From positions 548,138 to 612,137 of the forward strand of contig NZ_LMTJ01000005.1 of NCBI RefSeq assembly GCF_001510715.1: 64,000 bases of DNA. The letters are read 5' to 3'. The translations under genes were made by a program, and so were the position numbers. The notes under the pieces were generated by a model. The model had not been told where the DNA came from. It did no database searches and saw only the letters and a program-made list of their open reading frames with translations. Source of the DNA: Bacillus sp. FJAT-29814. Its GTDB lineage: Bacteria; Bacillota; Bacilli; Bacillales; Cytobacillaceae. Shown here in pieces: positions 36,463 to 46,187 of the stretch (positions are counted from its first letter, which is position 1; each line of letters begins with the position of its first letter).

Positions 36463-36609
36463 TTAGTAGTCGTCCTTCCCATCATTTAATCCCCTTGCTT
36501 CATCTGGGCCGGAAAGCTTGGTTGCGCCATCATAATGCAGTGCCTGATCCCGATCAGACGCCACACGGCGGGTTGCTTTCAATTTTTTCTCCTGGCGGTC
36601 TCTTCCCAT
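36463..36609 (-). CDS. ypzI: YpzI family small protein
   Basis: A 48-residue hydrophilic protein beginning MGRDRQEKKLKATRR and containing SDRDQALHYDGATKL, which matches B. subtilis YpzI in sequence pattern and location between fni and yphA. A CAGGAGGTG ribosome-binding site lies 6 nt upstream on the minus strand. Function unknown; small charged proteins like this are often made during sporulation. Confidence 0.88.
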   Translation of the reverse strand: MGRDRQEKKLKATRRVASDRDQALHYDGATKLSGPDEARGLNDGKDDY

Positions 36610-36714
36610 TATCCACACCTCCTGTTTATAAGATGATTCCCGAAGGAAATATTATTCCAGGAAGTATGAAACCCTGCAAATTACCAATAATGATAAAGAT
36701 TGGAGGTGTGTCGG

Positions 36715-37323
36715 TTGGAAGGGGCAGTGTTCTATTGGACGTTTTGGATATATTGGGTTTACCTTACCTTTTTTTTGCAAAAAAATCACCCATATCGTCT
36801 CAAACTGGCCGTAATGGTTCTTCTTGTTATTATCTTTTCAACAAGCCATTTTATTATTGGCCCATTTGATATTTTTGTAAGCGGATTGCTATTGCTATTA
36901 TTTTCATATACCATTTTAAGTCAGGAAAAAAGGGGAACTATTTTTTATCTTTGCATTTGTTCGTTGATCGTTTCGATTGCCTATGTAACAATCCAATTAT
37001 TTGAAATTTTTGACCCGATTTGGATGATTATTAACAGGGAATGGATGATGGGAATTGTTATAGGTTATCTGAGCCTATTATTGCAAAAGACCTTAAAGGG
37101 AAGGCTTTTAATTGTCGTTTGTGGATTGGTACAAGGTGAGTTTATGTATGCCTATACACTCCAATCCATCCATATGCCCTATCAAGTCGGGACCCTGGCG
37201 TTTCTGGATGTATGCGCACTCATTGTTGCGATTATCGCGAGCTGGAGCTTTCTTGAAAATGCTGGAGCAGTCCTTCAGCAACATTTTCATTTTTCAGAAA
37301 AAACAAAACAAAAATCCTCTTAA
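36715..37323 (+). CDS. yphA: YphA family membrane protein
   Basis: A 202-residue protein with about six membrane helices and no catalytic motif that I can see. It lies between fni/ypzI and der as in B. subtilis. I choose TTG 36715 (MEGAVFYW) because GGAGGTG is 7 nt upstream; an earlier start at 36700 would precede that site. Function unknown. Confidence 0.88.
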   Translation: MEGAVFYWTFWIYWVYLTFFLQKNHPYRLKLAVMVLLVIIFSTSHFIIGPFDIFVSGLLLLLFSYTILSQEKRGTIFYLCICSLIVSIAYVTIQLFEIFDPIWMIINREWMMGIVIGYLSLLLQKTLKGRLLIVVCGLVQGEFMYAYTLQSIHMPYQVGTLAFLDVCALIVAIIASWSFLENAGAVLQQHFHFSEKTKQKSS

Positions 37324-37383
37324 CACAATTCTATTCCTTTCCGTTGCAGGAAAGGAATAACTTTTGCTAAGATATAATGTAGG

Positions 37384-37414
37384 CCCTTCTTACCAATGGA
37401 AGGGTTTCTTTCTT
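37384..37414 (+). terminator. Possible terminator before der
   Basis: CCCTTC/GAAGGG stem followed by TTTCTTTC. A second hairpin without T run lies at 37333-37358. Confidence 0.4.
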
Positions 37415-37485
37415 CATAAAAGATTAATTTTGAAGGAAAATATAATATTAATGTGTAATATAGAAGAGAAAGGATGGCGATCAGA

Positions 37486-38796
37486 ATGGTAAAACCCGTT
37501 ATTGCCATTGTTGGAAGACCGAATGTTGGAAAATCGACAATTTTCAACCGAATTGTCGGAGAGCGAATTTCGATTGTCGAGGATATTCCGGGGGTAACCC
37601 GCGACAGGATATACAGTTCAGGAGAATGGCTGACCCATGAATTCAATATTATTGATACGGGCGGCATTGACCTTGGCGATGAGCCGTTTTTGGAGCAAAT
37701 CAGACAGCAAGCTGAAGTGGCGATTGATGAGGCGGATGTGATCATCTTTTTGACAAACGGCCGCGAAGGTGTCACGGCAGCGGATGAAGAAGTGGCAAAA
37801 ATCTTGTATAAATCGAAAAAACCGATTGTACTCGGAGTAAATAAGATTGATAATCCGGAAATGCGCGAGAACATCTACGATTTTTATGCGCTTGGATTTG
37901 GGGAGCCAATCCCAATTTCCGGATCCCATGGGCTTGGACTTGGTGATTTATTGGACGAGGCGGCAAAGCATTTTCCGAAAAATAATCAGGCAGATTATGA
38001 TGATGATGTCATTAAGTTCTCTTTAATCGGCCGGCCAAATGTGGGGAAATCCTCACTTGTCAACGCCATATTGGGTGAAGAAAGGGTGATTGTCAGCAAC
38101 ATCGCTGGGACAACCCGTGACGCCATTGATTCTCCTTATACATACAATGGGGATAAATATGTCATTATCGATACAGCAGGAATCAGAAAAAAAGGCAAGG
38201 TTTATGAGAGCACCGAAAAATATAGCGTCCTCCGAGCCCTTAGGGCGATTGAGCGCTCCGATGTGGTTTTAGTTGTCATCAATGCCGAAGAGGGAATTAT
38301 TGAACAGGACAAAAATATTGCTGGTTATGCCCACGAGGCGGGGCGTGCCGTCGTCATTGTGGTGAATAAATGGGATGCCATCGAAAAAGATGAAAAGACC
38401 ATGAAGGAGTTCGAAGAGAAAATTCGTGATCATTTTAAATTCCTATCTTATGCGCCGATCGTATATTTGTCGGCCAAGACAAAGAAACGCATTCATACAT
38501 TGCTACCAATGATCAATATGGCCAGCGAGAGTCACTCGATGCGGGTTGAAACAAGTGTCCTGAATGACATTATTATGGATGCGGTCGCGATGAACCCAAC
38601 TCCGACCGATAAAGGCAGACGCTTGAAAATCTATTACGCTACCCAAGTAGCGGTCAAGCCTCCTACCTTTGTAATTTTTGTAAATGAGCCGGAATTGCTT
38701 CATTTTTCTTACGAGCGGTTTCTTGAAAATCGAATCAGGGATGCATTTGGATTTGAAGGAACACCAATTAGAATATATGCAAGGGAAAGAAAATAA
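37486..38796 (+). CDS. der: Ribosome biogenesis GTPase Der (EngA)
   Basis: Der has tandem GTPase domains and a C-terminal KH-like domain, and acts in 50S ribosomal subunit assembly. Both G1 motifs read GRPNVGKS (residues 10-17 and about 183-190), each with DTGG/DTAG switch and NKID/NKWD specificity motifs. I choose ATG 37486 (MVKPVIAIV), giving 436 residues as in B. subtilis; ATG 37474 sits on the AAAGGA ribosome-binding site. Confidence 0.97.
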   Translation: MVKPVIAIVGRPNVGKSTIFNRIVGERISIVEDIPGVTRDRIYSSGEWLTHEFNIIDTGGIDLGDEPFLEQIRQQAEVAIDEADVIIFLTNGREGVTAADEEVAKILYKSKKPIVLGVNKIDNPEMRENIYDFYALGFGEPIPISGSHGLGLGDLLDEAAKHFPKNNQADYDDDVIKFSLIGRPNVGKSSLVNAILGEERVIVSNIAGTTRDAIDSPYTYNGDKYVIIDTAGIRKKGKVYESTEKYSVLRALRAIERSDVVLVVINAEEGIIEQDKNIAGYAHEAGRAVVIVVNKWDAIEKDEKTMKEFEEKIRDHFKFLSYAPIVYLSAKTKKRIHTLLPMINMASESHSMRVETSVLNDIIMDAVAMNPTPTDKGRRLKIYYATQVAVKPPTFVIFVNEPELLHFSYERFLENRIRDAFGFEGTPIRIYARERK

Positions 38797-38812
38797 GCTA
38801 AAGGCGGTGTAA

Positions 38813-39859
38813 ATGATGAGCAAGAAAACAGTAGCTGTTGTCGGGGCAGGAAGCTGGGGCACGGCGTTGGCGATGGTCTTGGCTGACAATGGCCATGAGG
38901 TTCGCCTCTGGAGCCATAATGAGGCCCAGGTCAACGAAATTAATCAATTGCACACAAACGAAAAATATTTGCCAGGTATTGTCCTGCCAGAGTTAATTGT
39001 CAGCCGTGCATCATTAGCAGAGGCTTTAGACAAAAATGAATCGATTGTTTTAGCTGTACCGACAAAGGCAATTCGTGAGGTCCTAGGAAAAATTAGGACT
39101 GTCATCAGCTGGCCGGTCACGATTACTCATGTGAGCAAAGGAATTGAACCTGATTCTCTCTTAAGGATTACCGAGATTATTAGACAAGAAATGCCGGAAA
39201 GCCTTTTGAAGGCGGTTGTCGTGCTGTCCGGTCCAAGCCATGCGGAAGAAGTGAGTCTGCGTCACCCAACGACAGTTACAGTAGCATCGGAGGACATGAG
39301 CGAAGCGGAGAAAATCCAAGACTTGTTTATCAATCAAAATTTTCGCGTATATACAAATTCTGATGTCGTGGGTGTGGAAATTGGCGGTGCCTTGAAAAAT
39401 ATAATCGCTTTGGCCGCCGGAATTACGGACGGTCTTGGGTATGGGGATAATGCAAAAGCAGCTTTAATTACCAGAGGTTTAGCGGAAATCGCCAGGCTTG
39501 GTGTGAAAATGGGGGCCAATCCGCTGACATTTTCCGGCCTGACTGGAATCGGCGATTTAATTGTTACCTGTACTAGTGTTCATTCTCGTAACTGGAGAGC
39601 AGGAAACCTGTTAGGGAAAGGCAAAACGCTTGATGAAGTTCTAGACAACATGGGTATGGTGGTCGAAGGGGTTCGGACCACAAAGGCAGCCTACCAGTTG
39701 GCAAAGAAATATAATGTCAGCATGCCGATTACCTTTGTTCTTTATGATGTCTTGTTTAATGGCAAGGATCCTAAAGATGCTGTGGACGTATTAATGGCAC
39801 GAGGCAAAACACATGAAATGGAAGAATTAGTGAATATCCTTGACGAAAGAAATTTTTAA
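38813..39859 (+). CDS. gpsA: Glycerol-3-phosphate dehydrogenase (NAD(P)+)
   Basis: GpsA makes sn-glycerol-3-phosphate for phospholipids. The N-terminal NAD(P) motif [12 protein letters not shown] (8-19) and the family sequences [10 protein letters not shown] and [13 protein letters not shown] (active-site Lys) are present. The 348 residues include two consecutive Met codons at the start. Its position 16 nt after der is conserved, and a strong terminator lies 130 nt downstream. Confidence 0.96.
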   Translation: MMSKKTVAVVGAGSWGTALAMVLADNGHEVRLWSHNEAQVNEINQLHTNEKYLPGIVLPELIVSRASLAEALDKNESIVLAVPTKAIREVLGKIRTVISWPVTITHVSKGIEPDSLLRITEIIRQEMPESLLKAVVVLSGPSHAEEVSLRHPTTVTVASEDMSEAEKIQDLFINQNFRVYTNSDVVGVEIGGALKNIIALAAGITDGLGYGDNAKAALITRGLAEIARLGVKMGANPLTFSGLTGIGDLIVTCTSVHSRNWRAGNLLGKGKTLDEVLDNMGMVVEGVRTTKAAYQLAKKYNVSMPITFVLYDVLFNGKDPKDAVDVLMARGKTHEMEELVNILDERNF

Positions 39860-39989
39860 AGGAAAATTTTTGTGGAGCGCCAAGAAAATGGGCATTCACA
39901 TGATACGCTTTTAAGCCTCTATGCATACAATGCAACGAAGTAACTTGGTAGTATGACGCCAGGAGTATGGGTTATTTAGTCCTGACCTG

Positions 39990-40031
39990 ACTGAAGTAAA
40001 GAATTCGCCCCTCTTTACTTCAGTTTTTTTT
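39990..40031 (+). terminator. Terminator downstream of gpsA
   Basis: ACTGAAGTAAAG/CTTTACTTCAGT 12-bp perfect stem followed by eight T. Confidence 0.9.
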
Positions 40032-40113
40032 GTGTGGAAAAGGGACAGCAATAGATAATGGTCTATCATTGGAGAGTTATGGTATAATGACAGTCGAAAA
40101 AGGGGGAATTGTG

Positions 40114-40299
40114 TTGTCACCAGGAATGATTAAAATGTGGATCTCAATTGCCGGAATCGGGTTTATGTTTCTTGCAATTGCCGCTATATATTTTAGCAGA
40201 TACAAGTTGACGGGAGTCCTAAAATTTATAAGTGCCGTTTTTGCCTACATATTTTTGATAGCAGCCGGATTTACGCTGCTAATTGTTTTCCTAACATGA
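40114..40299 (+). CDS. yphE: YphE family small membrane protein (DUF2768)
   Basis: A 61-residue protein with two membrane helices (about 8-28 and 38-58). I choose TTG 40114 (MSPGMIKMW) because AGGGGGAA lies 6 nt upstream; the B. subtilis protein also begins MSP. GTG 40111 is possible. It overlaps the ORF upstream of the yphF start. Function unknown; its neighbours are spore genes. Confidence 0.82.
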   Translation: MSPGMIKMWISIAGIGFMFLAIAAIYFSRYKLTGVLKFISAVFAYIFLIAAGFTLLIVFLT

Positions 40300-40331
40300 A
40301 GAATTTCCATAAAAAATATAGGTGTGATGAT

Positions 40332-41042
40332 ATGAAACGGAACATACTCGGAATATTATTGGTCATTACGATAGTACTCTTGTCCGGCTGCCTATACCCG
40401 AAAGAAGATTTGGCACAAAATAAAATTCCGTATAAGGATCAAATCCAGTCCGTTCAAACAGCGGTGGATCAATTTAGAGAGGACAATGGGGGAATTCTGC
40501 CGATTAAGACAAAGGAAGCCGATACGCCAATATATCAAAAATATCTAATTGATTTTAAAAAAATCTCCCCAAAATACTTGGCGGAGCCTCCGGGTAATGC
40601 GTTTGAAAGCGGCGGCGTTTTTCAATATGTGCTTGTCGATGTGGAGACGAATCCGACGGTAAAAGTATTCGATTTAAGGATAGCTGAAACGATTCGTGAT
40701 ATTAATCTGCGAATTAAATCAACAGGCTATCCTCCTTATAAGGAGGAAGTGGCCAAAAATGTTTATACCCTTGATTATAAACAGCTTGGTTATAAGGAAC
40801 CGCCTGTAGCGGTAAGCCCTTACACCAATCAAAATCTATCGTTTGTGATAACGGGGCATGCAGAAGTGTTTGTTGACTATCGTCCGGACCTTTATCAGGT
40901 TCTTAAAAATACGGAGCAACATTTGAAACCGGGTGAGGATATTCGGCCTATCTTGGTGAAGAATTCGATGTTTGTTCCCGCATATTCCCTGCCATACACA
41001 GTGAAATCCGAAACGAACGAACCTGTTTTTATGGAAGACTAA
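40332..41042 (+). CDS. yphF: Lipoprotein YphF (DUF3939)
   Basis: A 236-residue secreted lipoprotein: signal segment MKRNILGILLVITIVLLSGC with lipobox LLSGC, the Cys at about residue 20. The rest is soluble with no motif I can name. I choose ATG 40332 after AGGTGTGATG; a longer start at 40296 would put charged residues before the signal. Its location before spoIVA is conserved, and a spore-membrane role is plausible but unproven. Confidence 0.87.
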   Translation: MKRNILGILLVITIVLLSGCLYPKEDLAQNKIPYKDQIQSVQTAVDQFREDNGGILPIKTKEADTPIYQKYLIDFKKISPKYLAEPPGNAFESGGVFQYVLVDVETNPTVKVFDLRIAETIRDINLRIKSTGYPPYKEEVAKNVYTLDYKQLGYKEPPVAVSPYTNQNLSFVITGHAEVFVDYRPDLYQVLKNTEQHLKPGEDIRPILVKNSMFVPAYSLPYTVKSETNEPVFMED

Positions 41043-41083
41043 GTGCTTCCAGCGAACACTCCTAGGCGCTTTCGGTTTTAAAA
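41043..41083. repeat. Degenerate short repeat after yphF
   Basis: Directly after the yphF stop. In reverse complement it reads GAAAGCGCC, then about 12 nt, then GCTGGAAGC, paralleling the remnant at 32669-32712. Confidence 0.4.
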
Positions 41084-41091
41084 TTAGTCAT

Positions 41092-41135
41092 AACCCTTTT
41101 CCTGCGAAATATATTGTAGGAGAAGGGTTTTTTTT
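41092..41135 (+). terminator. Terminator of yphE-yphF
   Basis: AACCCTTTTCCTGC pairs with GTAGGAGAAGGGTT, followed by eight T. The remaining 41136-41270 stretch holds no gene that I can support, only an isolated AAGGAGGT without a usable start codon. Confidence 0.9.
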
Positions 41136-41270
41136 ATGCATAAATTTGAACTCGGGTCTCCCAAGCGAAAACATAGATAGAAACCCTGCATGCCAAATAA
41201 ATCAAATGGATCATGAGATAGCAGAAACAATGAAATTTAATCAAGGAGGTAAAAAATTTCGATAAAAGTG

Positions 41271-41300
41271 TCATAACCCAATAGGACAACATCATAAACA
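41271..41300 (+). promoter_or_regulatory. Candidate sigma-E promoter for spoIVA
   Basis: TCATAAC (41271-41277) and CATAAACA (41293-41300) are 15 bp apart, slightly wider than usual for sigma-E. spoIVA is a sigma-E gene in B. subtilis. Confidence 0.35.
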
Positions 41301-41368
41301 TATATTGTCCAAAAATACCTAAATGGATGAAATTATCCCACTTTACTCTATGATCAGGAGGGGATCAC

Positions 41369-42847
41369 TTGGAAAAGGTAGATATTTTTAAAGATATTGC
41401 CGAGAGAACCGGCGGCGATATTTATTTGGGAGTAGTTGGGGCAGTAAGAACCGGAAAATCAACGTTTATTAAAAAATTTATGGAGCTTGTCGTTTTACCG
41501 AATATAGGCAGTGAGGCTGAAAGATCCCGGGCCCAGGATGAATTGCCGCAAAGCGCTGCCGGAAAGACCATCATGACCACAGAGCCTAAATTTGTGCCAA
41601 ATCAAGCTGCGACCGTTCATGTCGATGAGGGGTTGAATGTTAATATTAGGCTCGTTGATTGCGTGGGCTATACCGTACCCGGGGCCAAAGGATATGAGGA
41701 TGAAAATGGCCCGAGAATGATCAATACGCCTTGGTATGAAGAGCCGATTCCTTTCCATGAAGCCGCTGAAATTGGCACGAGGAAGGTCATCCAGGAGCAT
41801 TCTACCATTGGGGTTGTTGTCACTACAGATGGTACAATTGGTGAGATTCCAAGAAGCAATTATATTGAGGCTGAGGAACGGGTTATTGAAGAACTGAAGG
41901 AAGTTGGCAAGCCGTTTATTATGGTGGTTAACAGCGCCCAGCCATATCATCCAAGCACCGAAACATTAAGGTCGGGCTTGGCGGAGAAGTATGACATTCC
42001 TGTTTTAGCGATGAGTGTAGAGAGCATGCGCGAAAGCGATGTCCTTAATGTCCTTCGTGAAGCCCTTTATGAATTCCCGGTTCTTGAAGTCAATGTCAAC
42101 CTGCCTAGCTGGGTAATGGTGTTAAGAGAAAATCATTGGCTACGGGAAAGTTATCAAGAAGCCGTGAAGGAAACGGTTAAAGATATCAAGAGATTAAGAG
42201 ATGTTGATCAGGTTGTCCAGCAATTTAGCGAGTATGAATTCATTGAAAGAGCGGGTCTTGCCGGGGTTGAAATGGGTTCAGGTGTCGCCGAGATCGATTT
42301 GGTTGCTCCGGATGAATTATATGATGATATTTTAAAAGAAATCGTTGGGGTGGAAATCAGGGGGAAAGACCATCTACTTGAGCTCATGCAGGACTTTGCC
42401 CATGCAAAAGCGGAGTATGACCATATTGCCGATGCGCTGAAAATGGTCAAACAAACCGGATATGGAATTGCCTCACCGACATTGTCGGATATGAGCCTCG
42501 AGGAACCGGAAATCATTCGCCAGGGTGCCCGTTTTGGTGTAAGGCTTAAGGCGGTCGCTCCGTCCATCCATATGATTAAGGTTGATGTTGAATCAGAGTT
42601 TGCGCCAATTATCGGCACCGAAAAGCAGAGTGAAGAACTTGTCCGCTATTTGATGCAGGACTTTGAGGATGACCCGCTGTCAATCTGGAATTCGGACATC
42701 TTTGGCCGCAGCCTCAGCTCTATCGTCCGTGAAGGGATCCAGGCCAAACTCTCGCTTATGCCTGAGAATGCCAGATATAAATTAAAAGAAACACTTGAAA
42801 GAATCATTAATGAAGGCTCAGGCGGATTAATTGCCATAATACTATAA
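41369..42847 (+). CDS. spoIVA: Stage IV sporulation protein A
   Basis: SpoIVA is an ATPase that polymerises on the forespore surface as the base of the spore coat. The Walker A motif GAVRTGKST lies at 24-32, with a TRAFAC-like core and a C-terminal domain that anchors to SpoVM; the C-terminus GSGGLIAIIL is conserved. The 492 residues match the B. subtilis length. It starts at TTG after AGGAGGGGAT. Confidence 0.97.
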   Translation: MEKVDIFKDIAERTGGDIYLGVVGAVRTGKSTFIKKFMELVVLPNIGSEAERSRAQDELPQSAAGKTIMTTEPKFVPNQAATVHVDEGLNVNIRLVDCVGYTVPGAKGYEDENGPRMINTPWYEEPIPFHEAAEIGTRKVIQEHSTIGVVVTTDGTIGEIPRSNYIEAEERVIEELKEVGKPFIMVVNSAQPYHPSTETLRSGLAEKYDIPVLAMSVESMRESDVLNVLREALYEFPVLEVNVNLPSWVMVLRENHWLRESYQEAVKETVKDIKRLRDVDQVVQQFSEYEFIERAGLAGVEMGSGVAEIDLVAPDELYDDILKEIVGVEIRGKDHLLELMQDFAHAKAEYDHIADALKMVKQTGYGIASPTLSDMSLEEPEIIRQGARFGVRLKAVAPSIHMIKVDVESEFAPIIGTEKQSEELVRYLMQDFEDDPLSIWNSDIFGRSLSSIVREGIQAKLSLMPENARYKLKETLERIINEGSGGLIAIIL

Positions 42848-42851
42848 GTGA

Positions 42852-42877
42852 AGACTCCTAAAAGGGGTCTTTTTTTT
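42852..42877 (+). terminator. Terminator of spoIVA
   Basis: AGACTCCT/AGGGGTCT stem with an AAA loop, then seven T. Confidence 0.8.
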
Positions 42878-42948
42878 ACATGTCAGGGCAATAATGGTAG
42901 AATTTTGACGAACAAAAGAAAAGATTACCATAATTTCTTGAATTCTTC

Positions 42949-42977
42949 TTGATATGCTGTATTGATTGTGATAATCT
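42949..42977 (+). promoter_or_regulatory. Sigma-A promoter for hbs
   Basis: TTGATA (42949-42954) and TAATCT (42972-42977) are 17 bp apart, about 200 bp before hbs. The long leader from here to 43178 shows no ORF; a closer second promoter is likely but not resolved. Confidence 0.5.
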
Positions 42978-43178
42978 TTTAACAGACTTACGTAATAGCG
43001 CCAAACCCTTTATTCTGTAGGGTTTCACCTAGTAATGGGAATTATTGCTAAAGTGACAAATTTGGACCGCTTTTGCAATAAAACTGCGCTCTGACGTATA
43101 GAAATTAGAAAAATTGTTTAGAAATGTAGATAAGTATTGTTATTATCTCGTACATTTCTTTGGGAGGAGGTGAAAGGC

Positions 43179-43451
43179 ATGAACAAGACAGAACTTATTA
43201 ATGCAGTAGCAGAGGCTAGCGAACTTTCTAAAAAGGACGCTACAAAAGCAGTTGATGCTGTTTTTGATGCGATTTTAGATGCTTTGAAAAATGGTGATAA
43301 GGTACAACTTATCGGTTTTGGTAACTTTGAAGTACGTGAGCGTGCAGCACGTAAAGGTCGCAACCCTCAAACAGGTGAGGAAATCGAAATCGGTGCAAGC
43401 AAGGTTCCTGCTTTCAAACCAGGCAAAGCGCTTAAAGACGCAGTAAAATAA
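43179..43451 (+). CDS. hbs: DNA-binding protein HU
   Basis: HU is the abundant histone-like protein that bends and compacts DNA. The 90 residues show the family signature [21 protein letters not shown] (about 46-66) of the DNA-embracing arms. I place the start at 43179 ([10 protein letters not shown]) after GGGAGGAGGTG; a reading from 43137 would include that ribosome-binding site. The gene lies between spoIVA and folE as in B. subtilis. Confidence 0.97.
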   Translation: MNKTELINAVAEASELSKKDATKAVDAVFDAILDALKNGDKVQLIGFGNFEVRERAARKGRNPQTGEEIEIGASKVPAFKPGKALKDAVK

Positions 43452-43486
43452 TTACATAAATTATTGCTTTAAGCGATCGCTTAGGC

Positions 43487-43527
43487 AAAAAAGGTCATGG
43501 CCATAGTCCATGGCCTTTTTTCTTTTT
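43487..43527 (+). terminator. Terminator of hbs
   Basis: AAAAAAGGTCATGG pairs with CCATGGCCTTTTTT. Just upstream, 43470-43483 is a 14-bp palindrome around GCGATCGC. Confidence 0.85.
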
Positions 43528-43624
43528 TAGCACCTTCCGCTCTTCTTTTTTTGCTTGCTCAGAAAAGGTTATGCTAAGATGTATTTGTTAATTATACTTG
43601 TTTGGACATTAGGAGGAATTGCAC

Positions 43625-44191
43625 ATGCCAGAGGTAAATCGTGCCCAAATCGAAGAGGCGGTACGTTTAATATTAGAAGCAATAGGGGAAGATCCCAGCC
43701 GAGAAGGACTGCTTGATACACCTAAACGTGTTGCGAAAATGTATGAGGAAGTATTCAGCGGATTAAATGAGGATCCGAAACAACACTTTGAAACCATTTT
43801 TAGTGAGGATCATGAAGAACTGGTCCTTGTAAAGGATATCCCGTTTTATTCGATGTGTGAACACCACCTGGTTCCTTTCTATGGAAAGGCGCATGTAGCC
43901 TATATCCCTCAAAATGGCCGGGTTACCGGGTTAAGCAAGCTGGCACGTGCTGTCGAGGCCGTGGCTAAAAGACCGCAGCTGCAAGAGCGGATTACAGCAA
44001 CCATTGCAGACAGCATCATGGAAAAATTGGAGCCACACGGTGTCATGATCGTTGTTGAGGCAGAGCATATGTGCATGACGATGCGTGGCGTTAAAAAGCC
44101 AGGAGCCAAAACAGTTACAACCGCAGTAAGAGGAACACTTGCCGACGATACAAGCGCCCGTTCCGAAATCCTATCTTTGATAAAAAACTAA
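43625..44191 (+). CDS. folE: GTP cyclohydrolase I FolE (MtrA)
   Basis: FolE converts GTP to dihydroneopterin triphosphate, the first step of folate synthesis. Zinc and active-site residues are in [10 protein letters not shown] and [11 protein letters not shown]. The 188 residues start at ATG 43625 after TTAGGAGGAATT. In Bacillus folE (mtrA) forms an operon with the TRAP gene mtrB, as here. Confidence 0.96.
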   Translation: MPEVNRAQIEEAVRLILEAIGEDPSREGLLDTPKRVAKMYEEVFSGLNEDPKQHFETIFSEDHEELVLVKDIPFYSMCEHHLVPFYGKAHVAYIPQNGRVTGLSKLARAVEAVAKRPQLQERITATIADSIMEKLEPHGVMIVVEAEHMCMTMRGVKKPGAKTVTTAVRGTLADDTSARSEILSLIKN

Positions 44192-44211
44192 TTGAACATG
44201 GGGTGTTGAGG

Positions 44212-44454
44212 TTGGAGAAAAAGCAACAGCAAAATAATGATTATGTAGTCATAAAAGCAATTGATGACGGTGTTAGTGTCATCGGCTTGACAAGAGGCTC
44301 TGACACCAGATTTCACCATTCGGAAAAGCTGGATAAGGGGGAAGTGCTCATTGCTCAGTTTACCGAGCATACCTCTGCCATCAAGATTAGAGGAAATGCA
44401 AAGATTCTTACCCAATATGGGGAAATCGACAGCGAAGTGAAACATAAACTGTAA
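44212..44454 (+). CDS. mtrB: trp RNA-binding attenuation protein TRAP
   Basis: TRAP forms an 11-mer ring that binds tryptophan and G/UAG-repeat RNA to shut off trp genes. The 80 residues keep the RNA-contact residues in SEKLDKGEV and SAIKIRG (equivalents of Lys37, Lys56 and Arg58). I choose TTG 44212 ([10 protein letters not shown]) with GGGGTG upstream; GTG 44203 is possible. It should be functional, although the trp operon is absent from this region. Confidence 0.94.
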   Translation: MEKKQQQNNDYVVIKAIDDGVSVIGLTRGSDTRFHHSEKLDKGEVLIAQFTEHTSAIKIRGNAKILTQYGEIDSEVKHKL

Positions 44455-44634
44455 ACCGCCATTTAAATGGGGAGTGAAAATATTATTTATTTGTGAAATC
44501 CTGCCCACATATTTGCATTTATGCTATAATGGTGTTTGCGTGTTTTATTTTTAACTGGCGAGAATTTTCCTTATCGATTAGGAAATAAGAATACATAAAG
44601 ACATTTTTACTTAGGTGAAGCAAGGGTGATGAGA

Positions 44635-45444
44635 ATGCAGGATATTCGACAAAAATTTTCAACAATTAAACAGAAAGTCGAACATAGTGTTTTTGACACT
44701 TACTTGCTAAATTATATTGAAACACCGGTCATTGACGAGGATAAGCTTCTTATCCTCATCTCCCTTCTGGACCGGCTTGATTTGCCTTTTGATGTAATGG
44801 AAAATTACGTTTTATCAACCATGCTGGTTCAAACTGCTCTTGACACTCATGAACAAATATCTGAAATTACAGATGAAAAAAGCCGTCAGCTTACTGTTCT
44901 AGCCGGTGATTATTATAGCGGCCTTTATTATAAGCTCCTTGCTGAGTCGGAGGATATACTTGTTATTAATGTTCTATCTCAAGGAATTAAAGAAATCAAT
45001 GAGCATAAAATAACAGTTTATTACAAGGAAACGGCAGATTTAGAAAAATTGATGACAAGCATGATGTTGATTGAAAGTTCATTAATAACAAAGCTTTCTG
45101 AGTACTTTACCACCGATCATTGGAACGAGGTTATTACAAACTTCCTGCTGTTTAAACGGTTAGTAAAAGAACAGAGCCAATTTATACAGACCGGAAGTTC
45201 TTTTCTATTTGATGCCATGAAGAAAATACTGTTTCCTTCCTCTGAATTCACTTTTACAGAACTCACCAGCGGGCAAAAAAATCAGCTGTTAAGCATTTGC
45301 GGTCTGCAGATTGAGCGGACAAAGAGTACGATTGAGAAAGGTATTTCCATAAACCCGTCCTTAAATCCGTTTCTTGAAAGCAAAATAACCGGCCTGTTAA
45401 ACCAATATCAGCCATATGTGAAATCTTTTGTGGAAGAAGGGTAA
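44635..45444 (+). CDS. hepS: Heptaprenyl diphosphate synthase component I HepS
   Basis: HepS is the non-catalytic subunit that pairs with HepT to make the C35 side chain of menaquinone-7. The 269 residues have no DDxxD motif, as expected; QTALDTHEQ and [16 protein letters not shown] are family landmarks. I choose ATG 44635 (MQDIRQ), matching the B. subtilis N-terminus; in-frame GTG 44626 and ATG 44629 are alternatives. The menG start follows 5 nt after its stop. Confidence 0.93.
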   Translation: MQDIRQKFSTIKQKVEHSVFDTYLLNYIETPVIDEDKLLILISLLDRLDLPFDVMENYVLSTMLVQTALDTHEQISEITDEKSRQLTVLAGDYYSGLYYKLLAESEDILVINVLSQGIKEINEHKITVYYKETADLEKLMTSMMLIESSLITKLSEYFTTDHWNEVITNFLLFKRLVKEQSQFIQTGSSFLFDAMKKILFPSSEFTFTELTSGQKNQLLSICGLQIERTKSTIEKGISINPSLNPFLESKITGLLNQYQPYVKSFVEEG

Positions 45445-45448
45445 AATA

Positions 45449-46150
45449 ATGCAACAGTCAAAAGAACAGCGAGTTCATAAAGTGTTTGAAAAAATCTCCG
45501 AAGACTACGACAAAATGAACTCAGTGATCAGTTTTCAGCAGCATATAAGATGGCGGAAGGATACGATGAACCGTATGAATGTCCAGCCAGGGTCAAAAGC
45601 ACTTGATGTCTGCTGTGGTACTGCTGATTGGACCATTGCCCTCGCAGAGGCTGTAGGCCCTTCCGGTGAAGTGACAGGGCTGGATTTTAGCCAAAATATG
45701 CTTAATGTTGGAAAGGAAAAGGTTAACCGTCTTGGGTTGAATCAAGTGAAATTAATCCATGGAAATGCGATGGAGCTCCCGTTTCCCGATAATAGCTTTG
45801 ATTATGTCACCATCGGTTTCGGGTTAAGAAATGTTCCGGACTATCTCCAGGTTCTAAAGGAAATGCACCGGGTGGTGAAGCCTGGAGGACTTGTCGTATG
45901 CCTTGAAACATCTCAGCCTACCTTAATTGGATACCGGCAATTATTCTTTTTCTACTTCCGCTATATTATGCCTATATTTGGAAAATTATTTGCAAAAAGT
46001 TACGGGGAATATTCATGGCTCCAAGAATCAGCACGCGATTTTCCTGGTATGAAAGAATTAGCCCGGATGTTTGAGCAGGCTGGGTTTAAAAATGTGAAAT
46101 ATAGACCGTACAGCGGCGGTGCAGCAGCTGTCCATATCGGCAAAAAATAA
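45449..46150 (+). CDS. menG: Demethylmenaquinone methyltransferase MenG (UbiE)
   Basis: MenG methylates demethylmenaquinone using SAM. The SAM site [11 protein letters not shown] (about 52-62) and the UbiE signature [17 protein letters not shown] are clear. The 233 residues start at ATG 45449 ([14 protein letters not shown]). The gene sits between the two heptaprenyl synthase subunits, so side-chain synthesis and ring methylation are co-expressed. Confidence 0.96.
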   Translation: MQQSKEQRVHKVFEKISEDYDKMNSVISFQQHIRWRKDTMNRMNVQPGSKALDVCCGTADWTIALAEAVGPSGEVTGLDFSQNMLNVGKEKVNRLGLNQVKLIHGNAMELPFPDNSFDYVTIGFGLRNVPDYLQVLKEMHRVVKPGGLVVCLETSQPTLIGYRQLFFFYFRYIMPIFGKLFAKSYGEYSWLQESARDFPGMKELARMFEQAGFKNVKYRPYSGGAAAVHIGKK

Positions 46151-46187
46151 TCTAAAACTTGACAGGATAAAAGCAGGGTGAATACAA

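Noticed and set aside
41242-41270. Isolated AAGGAGGT upstream of spoIVA
   Set aside because: No start codon with an open frame follows at usable spacing; stop codons occur at once.
43470-43483. 14-bp palindrome around GCGATCGC after hbs
   Set aside because: A single short palindrome near a terminator; no second copy or regulator link, so not reported as an operator.
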